NCBI RefSeq assembly: GCF_022378355.1
Contig: NZ_JAKMAJ010000005.1
Location: 245,082-309,081 of the forward strand
DNA length: 64,000 nucleotides
Source: Brenneria bubanii
Lineage (GTDB): Bacteria > Pseudomonadota > Gammaproteobacteria > Enterobacterales > Enterobacteriaceae
Direction of reading: 5' to 3'
The translations under genes and the position numbers were made by a program. The notes beneath the pieces were generated by a model. The model saw only the letters and a program-made list of their open reading frames with translations. It searched no databases and was not told the origin of the DNA. Shown piece after piece: positions 16,962 to 25,593 of this stretch. Positions within the stretch are counted from its first letter, which is position 1; each line of letters opens with the position of its first letter.

Positions 16962-17714
16962 TCAGCGCTCCACGGCCAGACTACGTTGCTGTCGCCACAT
17001 TCCCCAGCCTTCCATCAACGCGATAATCGCGATGTACAAAACGGTTGAGACGCCGAACGCCTGAAAGGTGCGTAACGTTTCAGTTTCCACCTGACGGGAT
17101 GCATAGGAGAGTTCGGCCACGCCAATCGCCATCGTCAATGATGAATTTTTGATAACATTCATGTACTGACCCAACAGCGGCGGTAAGGCAATTTTCAACG
17201 CCTGCGGCAGTACCACATGGCGCATGGATTGCCATCCGGTCAGCCCCAGCGCCAGCGCGGCATGCTTTTGCCCGCGCGCCACGCCGCCTATGCCGGCCCG
17301 GATCTCTTCGGCGATAAAGGCGCTGGAATAGAGCGTCAAGCCTAATAAACCGGCCAGAAACTCAAATGAGGGCCATACCGCGCTGATGCCGAATAGTGTG
17401 ATGTCGTGCGGCGTATTGAGCCACTGCATCATCACGGAGGGAAATAGCTGACCGGCGCCGAAATACCAGAAGAAAAGCTGTATCAACAACGGCGTATTGC
17501 GAAATAGCGAGCTGTACGCCATAACCGGCCAACGCAGCAAACGGCGTTGGCTATCCCGCGCCGCCGCCAGCAGGAACCCCAGCGATGTCGCCAGGATTAT
17601 CGTACACAAGGCGATCCATAAGGTGACCAGAAATCCCTGCCAAAGCCAACCAAGGTAATGGGGTGCCAACAGCCACGCGTCAATATAGCGCAGCGCTGTA
17701 TCTGTCAGTTTCAT
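16962..17714 (-). CDS. Polar amino acid ABC transporter permease
   Basis: A 250-residue inner-membrane permease of the GltJ/HisQ type. The EAA loop is at about residues 147-168 (ALALGLTGWQSMRHVVLPQA). It has a longer N-terminal segment than its partner, as GltJ does. It lies 101 bases downstream of the binding-protein gene, a gap that contains a hairpin with a U-tract. Together with the next permease and the binding protein it would import an amino acid; the nearby acdS makes ACC or a D-amino acid a possible ligand, by inference only. Confidence 0.88.
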   Translation of the reverse strand: MKLTDTALRYIDAWLLAPHYLGWLWQGFLVTLWIALCTIILATSLGFLLAAARDSQRRLLRWPVMAYSSLFRNTPLLIQLFFWYFGAGQLFPSVMMQWLNTPHDITLFGISAVWPSFEFLAGLLGLTLYSSAFIAEEIRAGIGGVARGQKHAALALGLTGWQSMRHVVLPQALKIALPPLLGQYMNVIKNSSLTMAIGVAELSYASRQVETETLRTFQAFGVSTVLYIAIIALMEGWGMWRQQRSLAVER

Positions 17715-17751
17715 AACCAGCCGTTTTTATAAACTATCAAACGTTATAAAC

Positions 17752-17778
17752 AAAAAGGCCCCCTGCGCGGCAGAGGGC
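17752..17778 (-). terminator. Hairpin with U-tract between binding-protein and permease genes
   Basis: On the minus strand, a 9-bp stem (GCCCTCTGC/GCCCCCTGC arms with one mismatch) and 3-base loop is followed by a CTTTTTG tract. It sits after the binding-protein stop and before the permease start. It probably lets only part of the transcripts reach the permeases, giving excess binding protein. Confidence 0.65.
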
Positions 17779-17815
17779 TGAAAAGCGGTGATTTTATCGT
17801 CCATCAAACGATGAA

Positions 17816-18652
17816 TCAGGCTTTGGGCTGCTGCTCCAAAGGGGCGAAAGTAAAATCGCCGCGCGGTTGCGCAGATGTTGTCTCCGGTCCGAACCAGCGG
17901 TCGTAGATCTTGTTGGCATCGCCCTGTTTTTCCAGGTTCAGCAATGTCTCATTCACTTTTTCCGTCAAGCGATCTTCACCTTTTGGCAGGCCGATTCCCT
18001 GGTATTCCCGGGTGATGCTGAAAGGAGAGATTTCGAAATCGGCTTTCTGAGCATCCGGCACATTGGCCAGCAAACCGACCAGCTTGGCGTCATCCTGCGT
18101 GATGGCCTGTACGTTACCGTTACGCAACGCGGCGAACGCCAGCGGCGTGTCATCATAAGAGATCACCCTGGCGGTAGGGTAATGCTCGCGCAGGGTGATC
18201 TCCTGCACGGTGCCTTTATCCGCGCCAATGCGCAGCGATTTAATGTCTTCCGGGGTTTTCAGTACGCCTTTACGGGCGATGAATTTTTGTCCGGTTGCGA
18301 AATAGGGAACGCTGAAGTTAACCTGCTTGGCGCGCTCATCGGTAATCGTGAAGTTGGCGGCGATCAGATCCACTTTTTTAGCGCTTAACAGTGGAATACG
18401 GTTAGCCGGATTGGTCGCCCGCAGTTCTACCTTCACCCCCAGCGCCTTACCAATGGCTTCGGCGATATCGACATCGTAGCCCACCAACTTTTTGCTCTGT
18501 TGATCGACGTAGCCGAACGGCGGATTACTATCGAAAACCGCAATTTTAACCACGCCTGCTTTTTGAATATCATCCAGCTTATCGGCTTGAGCAACGCCAG
18601 AAACGGACGCTAAACCTGCCAGCAACGTTAATGCCACGATATGATTTTTCAT
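17816..18652 (-). CDS. Periplasmic amino acid-binding protein (family 3)
   Basis: A 278-residue secreted solute-binding protein. The signal peptide ends near residue 23 (VAQAD). The mature part follows the family 3 pattern: VVKIAVFDSNPPFGYVD, VGYDVDIAEAIGKALG, and the ligand-carboxylate Arg region NPANRIPLLSAKKVDL. It is first in an operon with two permeases and divergent from an Lrp-type regulator 311 bases away. The ligand is not determinable from sequence alone. Confidence 0.9.
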   Translation of the reverse strand: MKNHIVALTLLAGLASVSGVAQADKLDDIQKAGVVKIAVFDSNPPFGYVDQQSKKLVGYDVDIAEAIGKALGVKVELRATNPANRIPLLSAKKVDLIAANFTITDERAKQVNFSVPYFATGQKFIARKGVLKTPEDIKSLRIGADKGTVQEITLREHYPTARVISYDDTPLAFAALRNGNVQAITQDDAKLVGLLANVPDAQKADFEISPFSITREYQGIGLPKGEDRLTEKVNETLLNLEKQGDANKIYDRWFGPETTSAQPRGDFTFAPLEQQPKA

Positions 18653-18963
18653 TCCCTGCCCCTAAACCCGTCAATGTATTGATTGCAGGCTATCAATGGC
18701 GTGGAAAAGGGGGAAATAATATAAATAGCTATAATATAACCTTATGTTACATCTGATATCCGGCAGATTATACTGCCGGAAAAGCGGATTTCGACGCTTT
18801 ACGTTGACGGCATGGTTGGCGCCCATAGGTTGCAACCAAGCGACACAATATTCTACCTTTTCTCCGCTAAAAAAATATTCTATCGACAGTTAACGATTTA
18901 CTTCTTATTTAATTATCAAAAACGCCATAATGACGAAATAATTGTCATAATGCGATATCAGGT
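18653..18963. other. Divergent promoter region, binding protein/Lrp-type regulator
   Basis: 311 bases, AT-rich, with no ORF. It carries the promoters of the transporter operon and the Lrp-type gene, and probably the regulator's binding sites. A TATAATATAACC stretch at 18728-18742 and a TTATTTAATTATC stretch near 18904 are possible sites. A TATCAATGGC/GATTGCAGGC area at 18675-18700 shows no clear palindrome. Confidence 0.4.
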
Positions 18964-19488
18964 ATGGACGTGAGAAAACCGCCAATGAAAAAACCTATCG
19001 CCACGCCCTCCGCCGAGGAGAAGAAATCCTATGAGCTGGATCGCTTCGATATCGCCATCCTGCGCCTTTTACAGGCAGATGCCTCCCTATCCAACGTGGC
19101 GCTGGCGGAAAAAGTCAATCTCAGTCCCCCCGCCAGTCTGCGCCGGGTTGAACGCCTTAAACAGATTGGCCTGATTAAAGGGGTTGTCGCCCTGCTTGAT
19201 CCACAAGCGCTTAACGCCGGTCTGGTGGTGTTAATCGGCGTGGTGCTGGACCGATCGACGCCCAGCTCGTTTAAGGATTTTGAGGCATCGGTGCAACGGA
19301 TCAGCGGCTGTATGGAGTGTCAGGTGGTCACCGGCGAGTTTGATTACATCCTGAAGATTCGCACCAAAGATAATCAGAGCTTTAACCGGCTGCATGCCGA
19401 GCAGTTGCTCTTCCTCCCCGGCGTGCGCCAGATCCGCTCTTTTATCGGTCTGCGGGAAGTGCTTTCCACCACGCAACTGACGTTCTGA
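18964..19488 (+). CDS. Lrp/AsnC-family transcriptional regulator
   Basis: A 174-residue Lrp/AsnC-family regulator: an N-terminal helix-turn-helix beginning ELDRFDIAILRLLQADASLSN (about residues 24-44), then a RAM effector-binding domain from about residue 85. A 20-residue basic extension precedes the DNA-binding domain. It is divergent from the amino acid transporter and convergent with acdS. In Pseudomonas the ACC deaminase gene is controlled by an Lrp-type protein, AcdR. A similar role here, controlling transporter and acdS, is likely but inferred; note that AcdR is usually divergent from acdS, unlike here. Confidence 0.85.
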   Translation: MDVRKPPMKKPIATPSAEEKKSYELDRFDIAILRLLQADASLSNVALAEKVNLSPPASLRRVERLKQIGLIKGVVALLDPQALNAGLVVLIGVVLDRSTPSSFKDFEASVQRISGCMECQVVTGEFDYILKIRTKDNQSFNRLHAEQLLFLPGVRQIRSFIGLREVLSTTQLTF

Positions 19489-19510
19489 CGTTGGCGACAA
19501 AACCATCATG

Positions 19511-19524
19511 CCCGCACGAGCGGG
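19511..19524. repeat. Short GC hairpin between convergent genes
   Basis: CCCGC-ACGA-GCGGG, a 5-bp perfect stem with a 4-base loop, followed by GAATGACGG. It resembles the short hairpin of REP-like intergenic repeats. It lies between the Lrp-type gene and acdS, whose ends face each other. There is no T-run, so termination is doubtful. Confidence 0.35.
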
Positions 19525-19584
19525 AATGACGGTCACAAGACGACTTCGCGGGCTGAAAATCACTGGTGAATGCAATACCGCCCG

Positions 19585-20601
19585 TTAACCATTACGGAAA
19601 ATATAGCTGTAGGCACTCAGCGCCGGTGCGCCGCCCAGGTGGGCGTAAAGCACTTTGGAGCCTTTCGGGAATTCGCCGTTGCGGATCATACCGATCATAC
19701 CCTGCATGGATTTACCCTCATACACCGGATCGGTCATTACCCCCTCCAGGCGGGCGCACAGGCGAATAGCCTCCAGCGTGCCTTCGTTAGGCAAACCATA
19801 TTCCGGGCCGCCATAACGCGTATCCAGCACCACGTCGTCTTCGGTCAGCTGTTGCCCCAGTTCAACCAGTTCGGCGGTGTTCTGCGCAATACGCAGGATC
19901 TGCGCCTTGGTTTTATCCGGTTTCGCCGAAGCATCAATACCGATGACGTTGCGGGCGCGTCCGTCGGCGGCGAAGCCGACCACCATACCAGCCTGGGTGC
20001 TGCCGGTAACGGAACACACCACGATGTAGTCAAATTTGAAGCCCAGCTCTTTTTCCTGCTGACGAACTTCCTCGGCGAAACCGACGAACCCCAGACCGCC
20101 GTAAGGGTGTTCGGAGCAACCGGCCGGGATAGGGAATGGTTTGCCGCCATTCTGCGACGCTTCTTCCATGGCGTTTTTCCAGCTTTCACGGATACCGATA
20201 TCAAAACCGGCGGCATCCAGGCGAACATCGGCGCCCATAATGCGCGACAGCTCGATATTCCCCACCCGGTCATATACCGCATCGGCATAATTCACCCAGT
20301 TTTCCTGCACCAGGATACACTTCATGCCCAGGTGCGCGGCGACTGCGGCTACCTGACGCGTCTGGTTCGATTGAATTCCGCCGATAGAAACCAGCGTATC
20401 GCAACCCTGCGCCAATGCTTCAGGAATAAGATATTCCAGTTTACGGGTCTTATTGCCACCGAATGCCAGACCACTATTACAATCTTCACGCTTGGCATAA
20501 ATTTCTACCTCCCCCCCCAAATATTCACTAAGCCTTTTCATCGGCGTAATGGGAGATGGTCCAAAAGTTAATGGATAACGTGAAAATTTTTCCAGATTCA
20601 T
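19585..20601 (-). CDS. acdS: 1-aminocyclopropane-1-carboxylate (ACC) deaminase
   Basis: A 338-residue PLP enzyme that cleaves ACC, the plant ethylene precursor, to 2-oxobutanoate and ammonia. The sequence is nearly that of Pseudomonas AcdS from [20 protein letters not shown] onward. PLP Lys51 is in [11 protein letters not shown]. The catalytic Tyr294 and the two residues that separate ACC deaminase from D-cysteine desulfhydrase, Glu295 and Leu322, are all present (DPVYEGKSM and HLGGAP). This is therefore a true AcdS and not DcyD. It lowers plant ethylene in plant-associated bacteria and supplies nitrogen. Neighbours are a convergent Lrp-type regulator and an amino acid transporter. Confidence 0.95.
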   Translation of the reverse strand: MNLEKFSRYPLTFGPSPITPMKRLSEYLGGEVEIYAKREDCNSGLAFGGNKTRKLEYLIPEALAQGCDTLVSIGGIQSNQTRQVAAVAAHLGMKCILVQENWVNYADAVYDRVGNIELSRIMGADVRLDAAGFDIGIRESWKNAMEEASQNGGKPFPIPAGCSEHPYGGLGFVGFAEEVRQQEKELGFKFDYIVVCSVTGSTQAGMVVGFAADGRARNVIGIDASAKPDKTKAQILRIAQNTAELVELGQQLTEDDVVLDTRYGGPEYGLPNEGTLEAIRLCARLEGVMTDPVYEGKSMQGMIGMIRNGEFPKGSKVLYAHLGGAPALSAYSYIFRNG

Positions 20602-21134
20602 AATAGTGCTCCGGTAAATAATGAGAAAAAATAGCCGCAGGTTGTCAATATTCCATTGAGAAACACCGTCATTCCATACCCATCATATTACCCACAATAA
20701 AATGTATTTAAATTGCTAAATTCACTATTATTTTTCTTGAAAATTTTATTAAAAGACAAAAATAGTTTGGTATATTTTAAAAATAAAAACCAACAAGAAA
20801 TAAAATTAACTACCACGCATCACCATCCCTAACCAGCCCGCCATGCCATGCTGTTCGATCGACCGGAAAAAACAGCGGCTTTTATATCCAGCAAATGCCG
20901 GCGGCGGGACAAGACGTTGCCGTTTAGAGCAACGCAACGCGTTGACCCTTTACGAGCGAGGCGCAGGCAACTCGAAACCTATCGGGAATTAAGCATATTG
21001 ATGAGAGGAATAGTGACCGTTTAAATATATTGATACGGATGGCCGATAAAAAAGAGTAACTGTCCCGATTTCGGTCTTTCGCGAAGAAAATTCCCGACGT
21101 TTATCATGATAAAACATTATTGCAGCCGGACTTA
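20602..21134. other. Intergenic region upstream of acdS
   Basis: 533 bases between acdS and the LysR gene, which are co-directional (both minus). 20690-20815 is very AT-rich. A short CCATACCCATCATATT stretch at 20675-20690 resembles an arm of the palindromic repeat found elsewhere in the window, but no partner arm was found. No gene is supported. The acdS promoter must be here. Confidence 0.35.
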
Positions 21135-22064
21135 TCACCCCTGAAAAAGATATTCCTGCCGAAACAGGGCATCCTGCGTTTCCAGCTCGTGGCGCAAAAA
21201 GGCGCAAAAATCATTCAGCACGTTGGTGGCCGGTTTACTGACCTCGGTCTGGATCTGCAACATCCGCTGGCCTATTTGATCCATATTGATGGATCTTACC
21301 CGCAAGCCATCGCGTTTGGCGCGATACAGTATGGAAAAGTGGCTGCATATGACGATGGCGTCCGGCGTATCCAGCAAGAAAGCATACAGGGTTGAAAAAT
21401 GGTTGCAGGTGAATACCGGATCGATGAAAACACCATTCATCCGGCACGATAAATCAAAGAGCTGACGCACCGTCGCCGCCTGATCGGACAGCACTATGGG
21501 ATAGGTGCTTAGATCATCAAGCTGAAAATCCCTTGCGGCCAGCGGGTGATTGGCCTGCATGACCGCCAGAAACGGCGCGGGAAAAGAGGCGATAATCTGC
21601 ACGCCATGTTCCGGCGCCAGGCTGAACTTCAGCGCCACATCGCACTCGCCATTGCGAATCAGATCGGGAACCTGCCGGGCGCTGCCCACCGTCAGTACAA
21701 AGTTGACCTCGGCGCACTGGCGACGAAACTTCGCCATCAGCGTCGGCAGCAGGTTGAACCCAATACCGTCGGTACACACCACCCGGATGGTGGTCTGGCG
21801 AGCCGACTTCAACCCCTCAATCTCGGCAATCGCCAGTTCCATATCCGCCATGCTGCGCCGCACGTGGTTTTCCAGAATATGGCCGGCGTCATTCAGTATC
21901 ATTCCCCTGGCATGCCGCTCGAACAGCGGCATGCCGAGGCGCGCCTCCAGCCGTTGGATCTGCCGACTGATGGCGGATACGGCGACAAACAGCTGTTGGC
22001 TGGCCGCACTGAGCGAACCGGTACTGGCCACCGCCATAAAGTAACGAATTTCGTTGCTATGCAT
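21135..22064 (-). CDS. LysR-family transcriptional regulator
   Basis: A 309-residue LysR-type regulator: N-terminal winged helix (MHSNEIRYFMAVASTGSLSA, then QQLFVAVSAISRQIQRLEARLG) and a C-terminal periplasmic-binding-protein-like effector domain. It follows the dipeptide-type transporter operon on the same strand with a 112-base gap, so it may be the last gene of that operon or have its own promoter. Likely target: the transporter and M20 peptidase genes, by proximity. Effector unknown. Confidence 0.85.
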   Translation of the reverse strand: MHSNEIRYFMAVASTGSLSAASQQLFVAVSAISRQIQRLEARLGMPLFERHARGMILNDAGHILENHVRRSMADMELAIAEIEGLKSARQTTIRVVCTDGIGFNLLPTLMAKFRRQCAEVNFVLTVGSARQVPDLIRNGECDVALKFSLAPEHGVQIIASFPAPFLAVMQANHPLAARDFQLDDLSTYPIVLSDQAATVRQLFDLSCRMNGVFIDPVFTCNHFSTLYAFLLDTPDAIVICSHFSILYRAKRDGLRVRSINMDQIGQRMLQIQTEVSKPATNVLNDFCAFLRHELETQDALFRQEYLFQG

Positions 22065-22176
22065 TGTCTCTCACACAGGTTGCTGAACCGTCAGGCATCA
22101 GAACGAAGTGCGTATCGCCAGGTCCCTGACGACACGCAAAGCGTAAGCAAAACAGAGTTATTCGTCGCGTCTTTAT

Positions 22177-24591
22177 CTATGCCGTTGCCTTAGTTTGCCC
22201 CGCATTGATCAGTGAACGACGATCCGCAACCCCGGCGCCTTCCTCCGCCAGATCCCAGAACAGGCCGGTCATGATTTTAAGCGCCTGCAGCGTCATATCC
22301 GCCAGAATATGTTCATTGGGCGCATGCTGCGAACAGGCGGGGTAAGAGTGAGGCACCCACAGCGTCGGCAGCCCCAGGGTTTCCGAGAAACAGGCGTTCG
22401 GCAATCCGCCGCCAAAATTCGGCAGTACCGCCGCCTTGACGCCGGCAGAGCGGGTCATCGACGCTACGCCCCACTCCACCCATAAATCATTGGGATCAAG
22501 CCGGGTCGCGGCGTAATGGCTAACGGCATTCGCTATCTCGATATCTTCAAACCCATTGGCATCCAGATGACGGCGGATATGCTGAGCAAAGTTCGCCACG
22601 TCGCTGCCGACCACATAACGCATATGGCAATGTGCTCTGGCCTGCGGCGGAATGGCGTGAGCGGGCTTATCCGGGTTGCCGGTCACCGATGCCAGCACAT
22701 CCAGCGTATTCCAGCCATACAGTTTTTCCGCCGCCGTCAGTCCCGGCTCTCCCCAGCCGGGGTCGATGGCCGGATCCGTCGCCCCGCAGCCCAGTTCGAT
22801 ATCGGCAAGAATACGCCGCATGGTGTCGGATATCGCCGGCGGCCGCAGTCCGGGTACCAGAATGCGGCCGTGCGCGTCCACCAGGCTGGCGAGCGCGTGG
22901 GACAGGCGAATACCGGGATTGCTCAACAGCCCGCCCCAGTTGCCCGAATGGTGCGCGCCGTCGCGCAAGTTAATGCGCAGCTCAAAATTAAAGACCCCGC
23001 GCGAGCCGAGAAACAGGGTGGGGCGAGCGGCGGATATTCTCGGCCCATCGGAAGCGATAAACAGATCGGCGGCCAGCCAGTCGCGGTATTGCGCGCAGAT
23101 CTCGTTCAGCCCCGGCGATCCATCTTCCTCGCCCATTTCAAGAATGATTTTTACGTTGTAGCCCAGATGGCCGTTGCGCGCCGTTAGAACCTGTTCCAGC
23201 GCCGTCAGATTAATGGTGTGCTGCCCTTTGTTATCCGCGGTGCCGCGCCCATACCAGCGGTTGCCGTCCTGGGTCAGCGCCCACGGCGACAACCCCGCGC
23301 GCCACTGATCGTCATAGCCCCGCACCACGTCGCCATGGCCGTAGGTCAATAGCGTCGGCGCGCGCTCCGACTCCATACGCCGCGCCAACAAAAATGGCCC
23401 TTTGCCGCCAATCGGGTTATTCGCCAGCAGGCATTCAAACCCCATCCTCTCAAGCAGCGGAATCATTTCATCCGTCAGGTAGGACATCAGTACAGGACCG
23501 CTGCCGGCATCCTGACTTTCCGTCCGATATGCCACCCTGCGCGCCAGGGTGTGCGCAAATTGTCCTGAGTCAAAATAATCGACCGTGGCCTGGATAGTCT
23601 CTTCACGCGTCATATGCTGTCTATCCTCTTTTTCTTTGATATATCCGTCATCTTGCAAGTGCGTTAGCCCGCGATAAATCGAGGGGGGTATGAACGCACG
23701 CTTATTATTTGTTAGGGGTTGATGCGACTCAATGTCCGGAATCCCCAGCCCCGGCTCCGGCGTAAGCACTGAAGCCAACAGCGATTTGGTGTAAGAATGT
23801 TGCGGAGAGTGAAAGATCTGTTCGCGCGTCCCCTGCTCGACAATCGTTCCTTTCTGCATCACCGCCACATGGTCGACCAGATGCTCGACCACCGACAAAT
23901 TGTGGCTGATAAGCAGGTAAGTCAGGCCAAACTCCTGTTTCAACGCCAGCAGAAGGTTGAGAATTTGCGCCTGAACGGATACGTCCAGCGCCGACGTCGG
24001 TTCATCGCAGACCAGGATGTCCGGGCGCATAATCAACGCGCGGGCGATGGCGACGCGCTGACGCTGCCCGCCCGACAGCTGGCCAGGATATTGACTGTGC
24101 GTGCGGGCCGGCATGCCGACCACATCCAGCATCGCTTTGACGCGCGCTTTGCGCTCCGCCGGCGTACCGATGCCGTGCAGACGCAACGCGACCTCCACGA
24201 TATCGGCGACCGACCGGCGCGGGTTCAACGACGAATAAGGATCCTGAAAAATAGGCTGAATACGGGCCGCCATGTCCTTACGATTGCCGGAATCTATCTC
24301 TCGCCCTTCAATCAGCACGTTGCCGGAAGTCGGCGTCAGCAGACCCAGCAGCATTTTTGCCAGCGTGCTTTTACCGCATCCCGACTCGCCCACCAGCCCC
24401 AGCGTTTCTCCGCGCCGGATACGCAGAGAAACATCGTTCACCGCGCGGATCTCGCCGTCGCGCGCGAATAAACCGCGATTCAGGCGAAAAACCCGCGATA
24501 GGGAGCAAAGCTCCAGCGCAATATCGTCATTCCCCGGAATATGGGTCGGCAGCGCAGAGGACTCGCCATAATGATTGACCATGTGGCTCAT
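22177..24591 (-). CDS. Fused ORF: dipeptide-type ABC ATPase (OppF/DppF-like) joined to M20 metallopeptidase
   Basis: One 804-residue frame. Residues 1-286 are an OppF/DppF-type ATPase: Walker [10 protein letters not shown] (68-76), signature LSGGQRQR (172-179), Walker B/D-loop LVCDEPTSALD, switch His230. It reaches the usual family end (LTPEPGLGIPD). Residues 287-326 form an unusual linker. Residues 327-804 are an M20 peptidase: metal-site His419 and Asp421 (GHGD), Asp453, Glu488-Glu489, and a late ACSQHAPNEH. An ATG at 23613 preceded by AGAGGAT could start the peptidase alone (478 residues). So this may be two genes whose frames were joined, or one fusion protein. It overlaps the upstream ATPase gene by 4 bases. 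Confidence 0.85.
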   Translation of the reverse strand: MSHMVNHYGESSALPTHIPGNDDIALELCSLSRVFRLNRGLFARDGEIRAVNDVSLRIRRGETLGLVGESGCGKSTLAKMLLGLLTPTSGNVLIEGREIDSGNRKDMAARIQPIFQDPYSSLNPRRSVADIVEVALRLHGIGTPAERKARVKAMLDVVGMPARTHSQYPGQLSGGQRQRVAIARALIMRPDILVCDEPTSALDVSVQAQILNLLLALKQEFGLTYLLISHNLSVVEHLVDHVAVMQKGTIVEQGTREQIFHSPQHSYTKSLLASVLTPEPGLGIPDIESHQPLTNNKRAFIPPSIYRGLTHLQDDGYIKEKEDRQHMTREETIQATVDYFDSGQFAHTLARRVAYRTESQDAGSGPVLMSYLTDEMIPLLERMGFECLLANNPIGGKGPFLLARRMESERAPTLLTYGHGDVVRGYDDQWRAGLSPWALTQDGNRWYGRGTADNKGQHTINLTALEQVLTARNGHLGYNVKIILEMGEEDGSPGLNEICAQYRDWLAADLFIASDGPRISAARPTLFLGSRGVFNFELRINLRDGAHHSGNWGGLLSNPGIRLSHALASLVDAHGRILVPGLRPPAISDTMRRILADIELGCGATDPAIDPGWGEPGLTAAEKLYGWNTLDVLASVTGNPDKPAHAIPPQARAHCHMRYVVGSDVANFAQHIRRHLDANGFEDIEIANAVSHYAATRLDPNDLWVEWGVASMTRSAGVKAAVLPNFGGGLPNACFSETLGLPTLWVPHSYPACSQHAPNEHILADMTLQALKIMTGLFWDLAEEGAGVADRRSLINAGQTKATA
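23638..23663. repeat. Repeat-arm sequence inside the fusion linker
   Basis: On the minus strand this reads CTTGCAAGATGACGGATATAT, matching 16 of 21 positions of the right arm of the palindromic repeat at 29211-29231 (CCTGAAAGATGACGAAAATAC). It encodes linker residues around LQDDGYI of the fused ATPase-peptidase ORF. The linker therefore looks like translated intergenic repeat DNA. A second arm was not clearly found. Confidence 0.55.
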
Positions 24592-25589
24592 GCGACCTCC
24601 GCATTGCGAACCGGTAAAGCGCGTATGCAGCGCACCGCGTGCTGTTCCGTCACTTCGACGTAAGGGGTTTCCTGGCTGCAGGCATCCGAGCAGTAGGTAC
24701 AGCGATTACTGAACGCGCAGCCCTGCTGTACGCCAACCAGACTGGGCACCACGCCGGGGATCGCGTTCAGCGGCCGACCCGGAATGGTTTTCCCCTGAAT
24801 CGGAATGCAATCGAGCAGCGCCTGGGTATAAGGGTGCTGAGGGTGGTTAAATAACGCCATGACCGGCGCGGTTTCCACTATTTTCCCGGCATACATTACC
24901 GCCACCCGATCGGCGATACGCGCCACCACCCCCAGATCGTGAGTAATGAAAATCACCGCCATGCCGAACTCCTGTTGCAACTCGCGCAGCATGCGCAGGA
25001 TCTGCGCCTGAATGGTGACGTCCAGCGCCGTCGTCGGTTCGTCGGCGATAATCAGCTCAGGTTCGCACATCAGCGACATGGCAATCATGATGCGTTGGCG
25101 CAAACCGCCGGACAGCTGATGCGGATACTGATTCAAACGATCGGCCGCCATGGGAATACCCACGCGTTCCATCAGATAGACCGCGCGATCGCGCGCCTGC
25201 GACAGGGAGACCTTGCGATGAGCCTGAAGCGTCTCGCAAAGCTGGTTGCCCAAGGTATAAGAGGGGTTCAGCGAGGTCATGGGTTCCTGAAAAATCATCG
25301 ACATCTTGTCGCCGCGCAGTGCGGTAATCTCGCGTTTTTTCAATGACTGCAATTCGGTGCCTTTAAACAGAAGATGATCCGCGGTGCGCACCGCCTTGCG
25401 CGGCAGCAGATCCATCAGCGCCAGCGACGTCATGGATTTACCGCATCCCGACTCCCCCACCAGACACAGCATTTCACCGCGCCGTACCGAAAAATCCAGC
25501 CCGCGCACCGCATGCAGCGTACCTCGCGGAGTCGGCAGATCGACGCGCAGATTTTTCACATCCAGCAAAATGTCATTATTCATGGCCAC
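24588..25589 (-). CDS. Dipeptide/oligopeptide ABC transporter ATP-binding protein (OppD/DppD-like)
   Basis: A 333-residue ATPase on the cytoplasmic face of a peptide-type importer. Walker A GESGCGKS is near residues 45-52, the signature reads LSGGLRQR, and Walker B/D-loop is [11 protein letters not shown]. The C-terminal oligopeptide-transport extension carries a Cys cluster ([14 protein letters not shown]) of the kind that binds an iron-sulphur cluster in DppD/OppD. It is 4 bases from the permease gene upstream and overlaps the fused ATPase-peptidase ORF by 4 bases, so both ATPases are made together. Confidence 0.92.
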   Translation of the reverse strand: MAMNNDILLDVKNLRVDLPTPRGTLHAVRGLDFSVRRGEMLCLVGESGCGKSMTSLALMDLLPRKAVRTADHLLFKGTELQSLKKREITALRGDKMSMIFQEPMTSLNPSYTLGNQLCETLQAHRKVSLSQARDRAVYLMERVGIPMAADRLNQYPHQLSGGLRQRIMIAMSLMCEPELIIADEPTTALDVTIQAQILRMLRELQQEFGMAVIFITHDLGVVARIADRVAVMYAGKIVETAPVMALFNHPQHPYTQALLDCIPIQGKTIPGRPLNAIPGVVPSLVGVQQGCAFSNRCTYCSDACSQETPYVEVTEQHAVRCIRALPVRNAEVA

Positions 25590-25593
25590 GTCC

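Noticed and set aside
19570-20571. 333-codon ORF antisense to acdS
   Set aside because: Shadow of acdS, whose minus-strand product has all catalytic residues.
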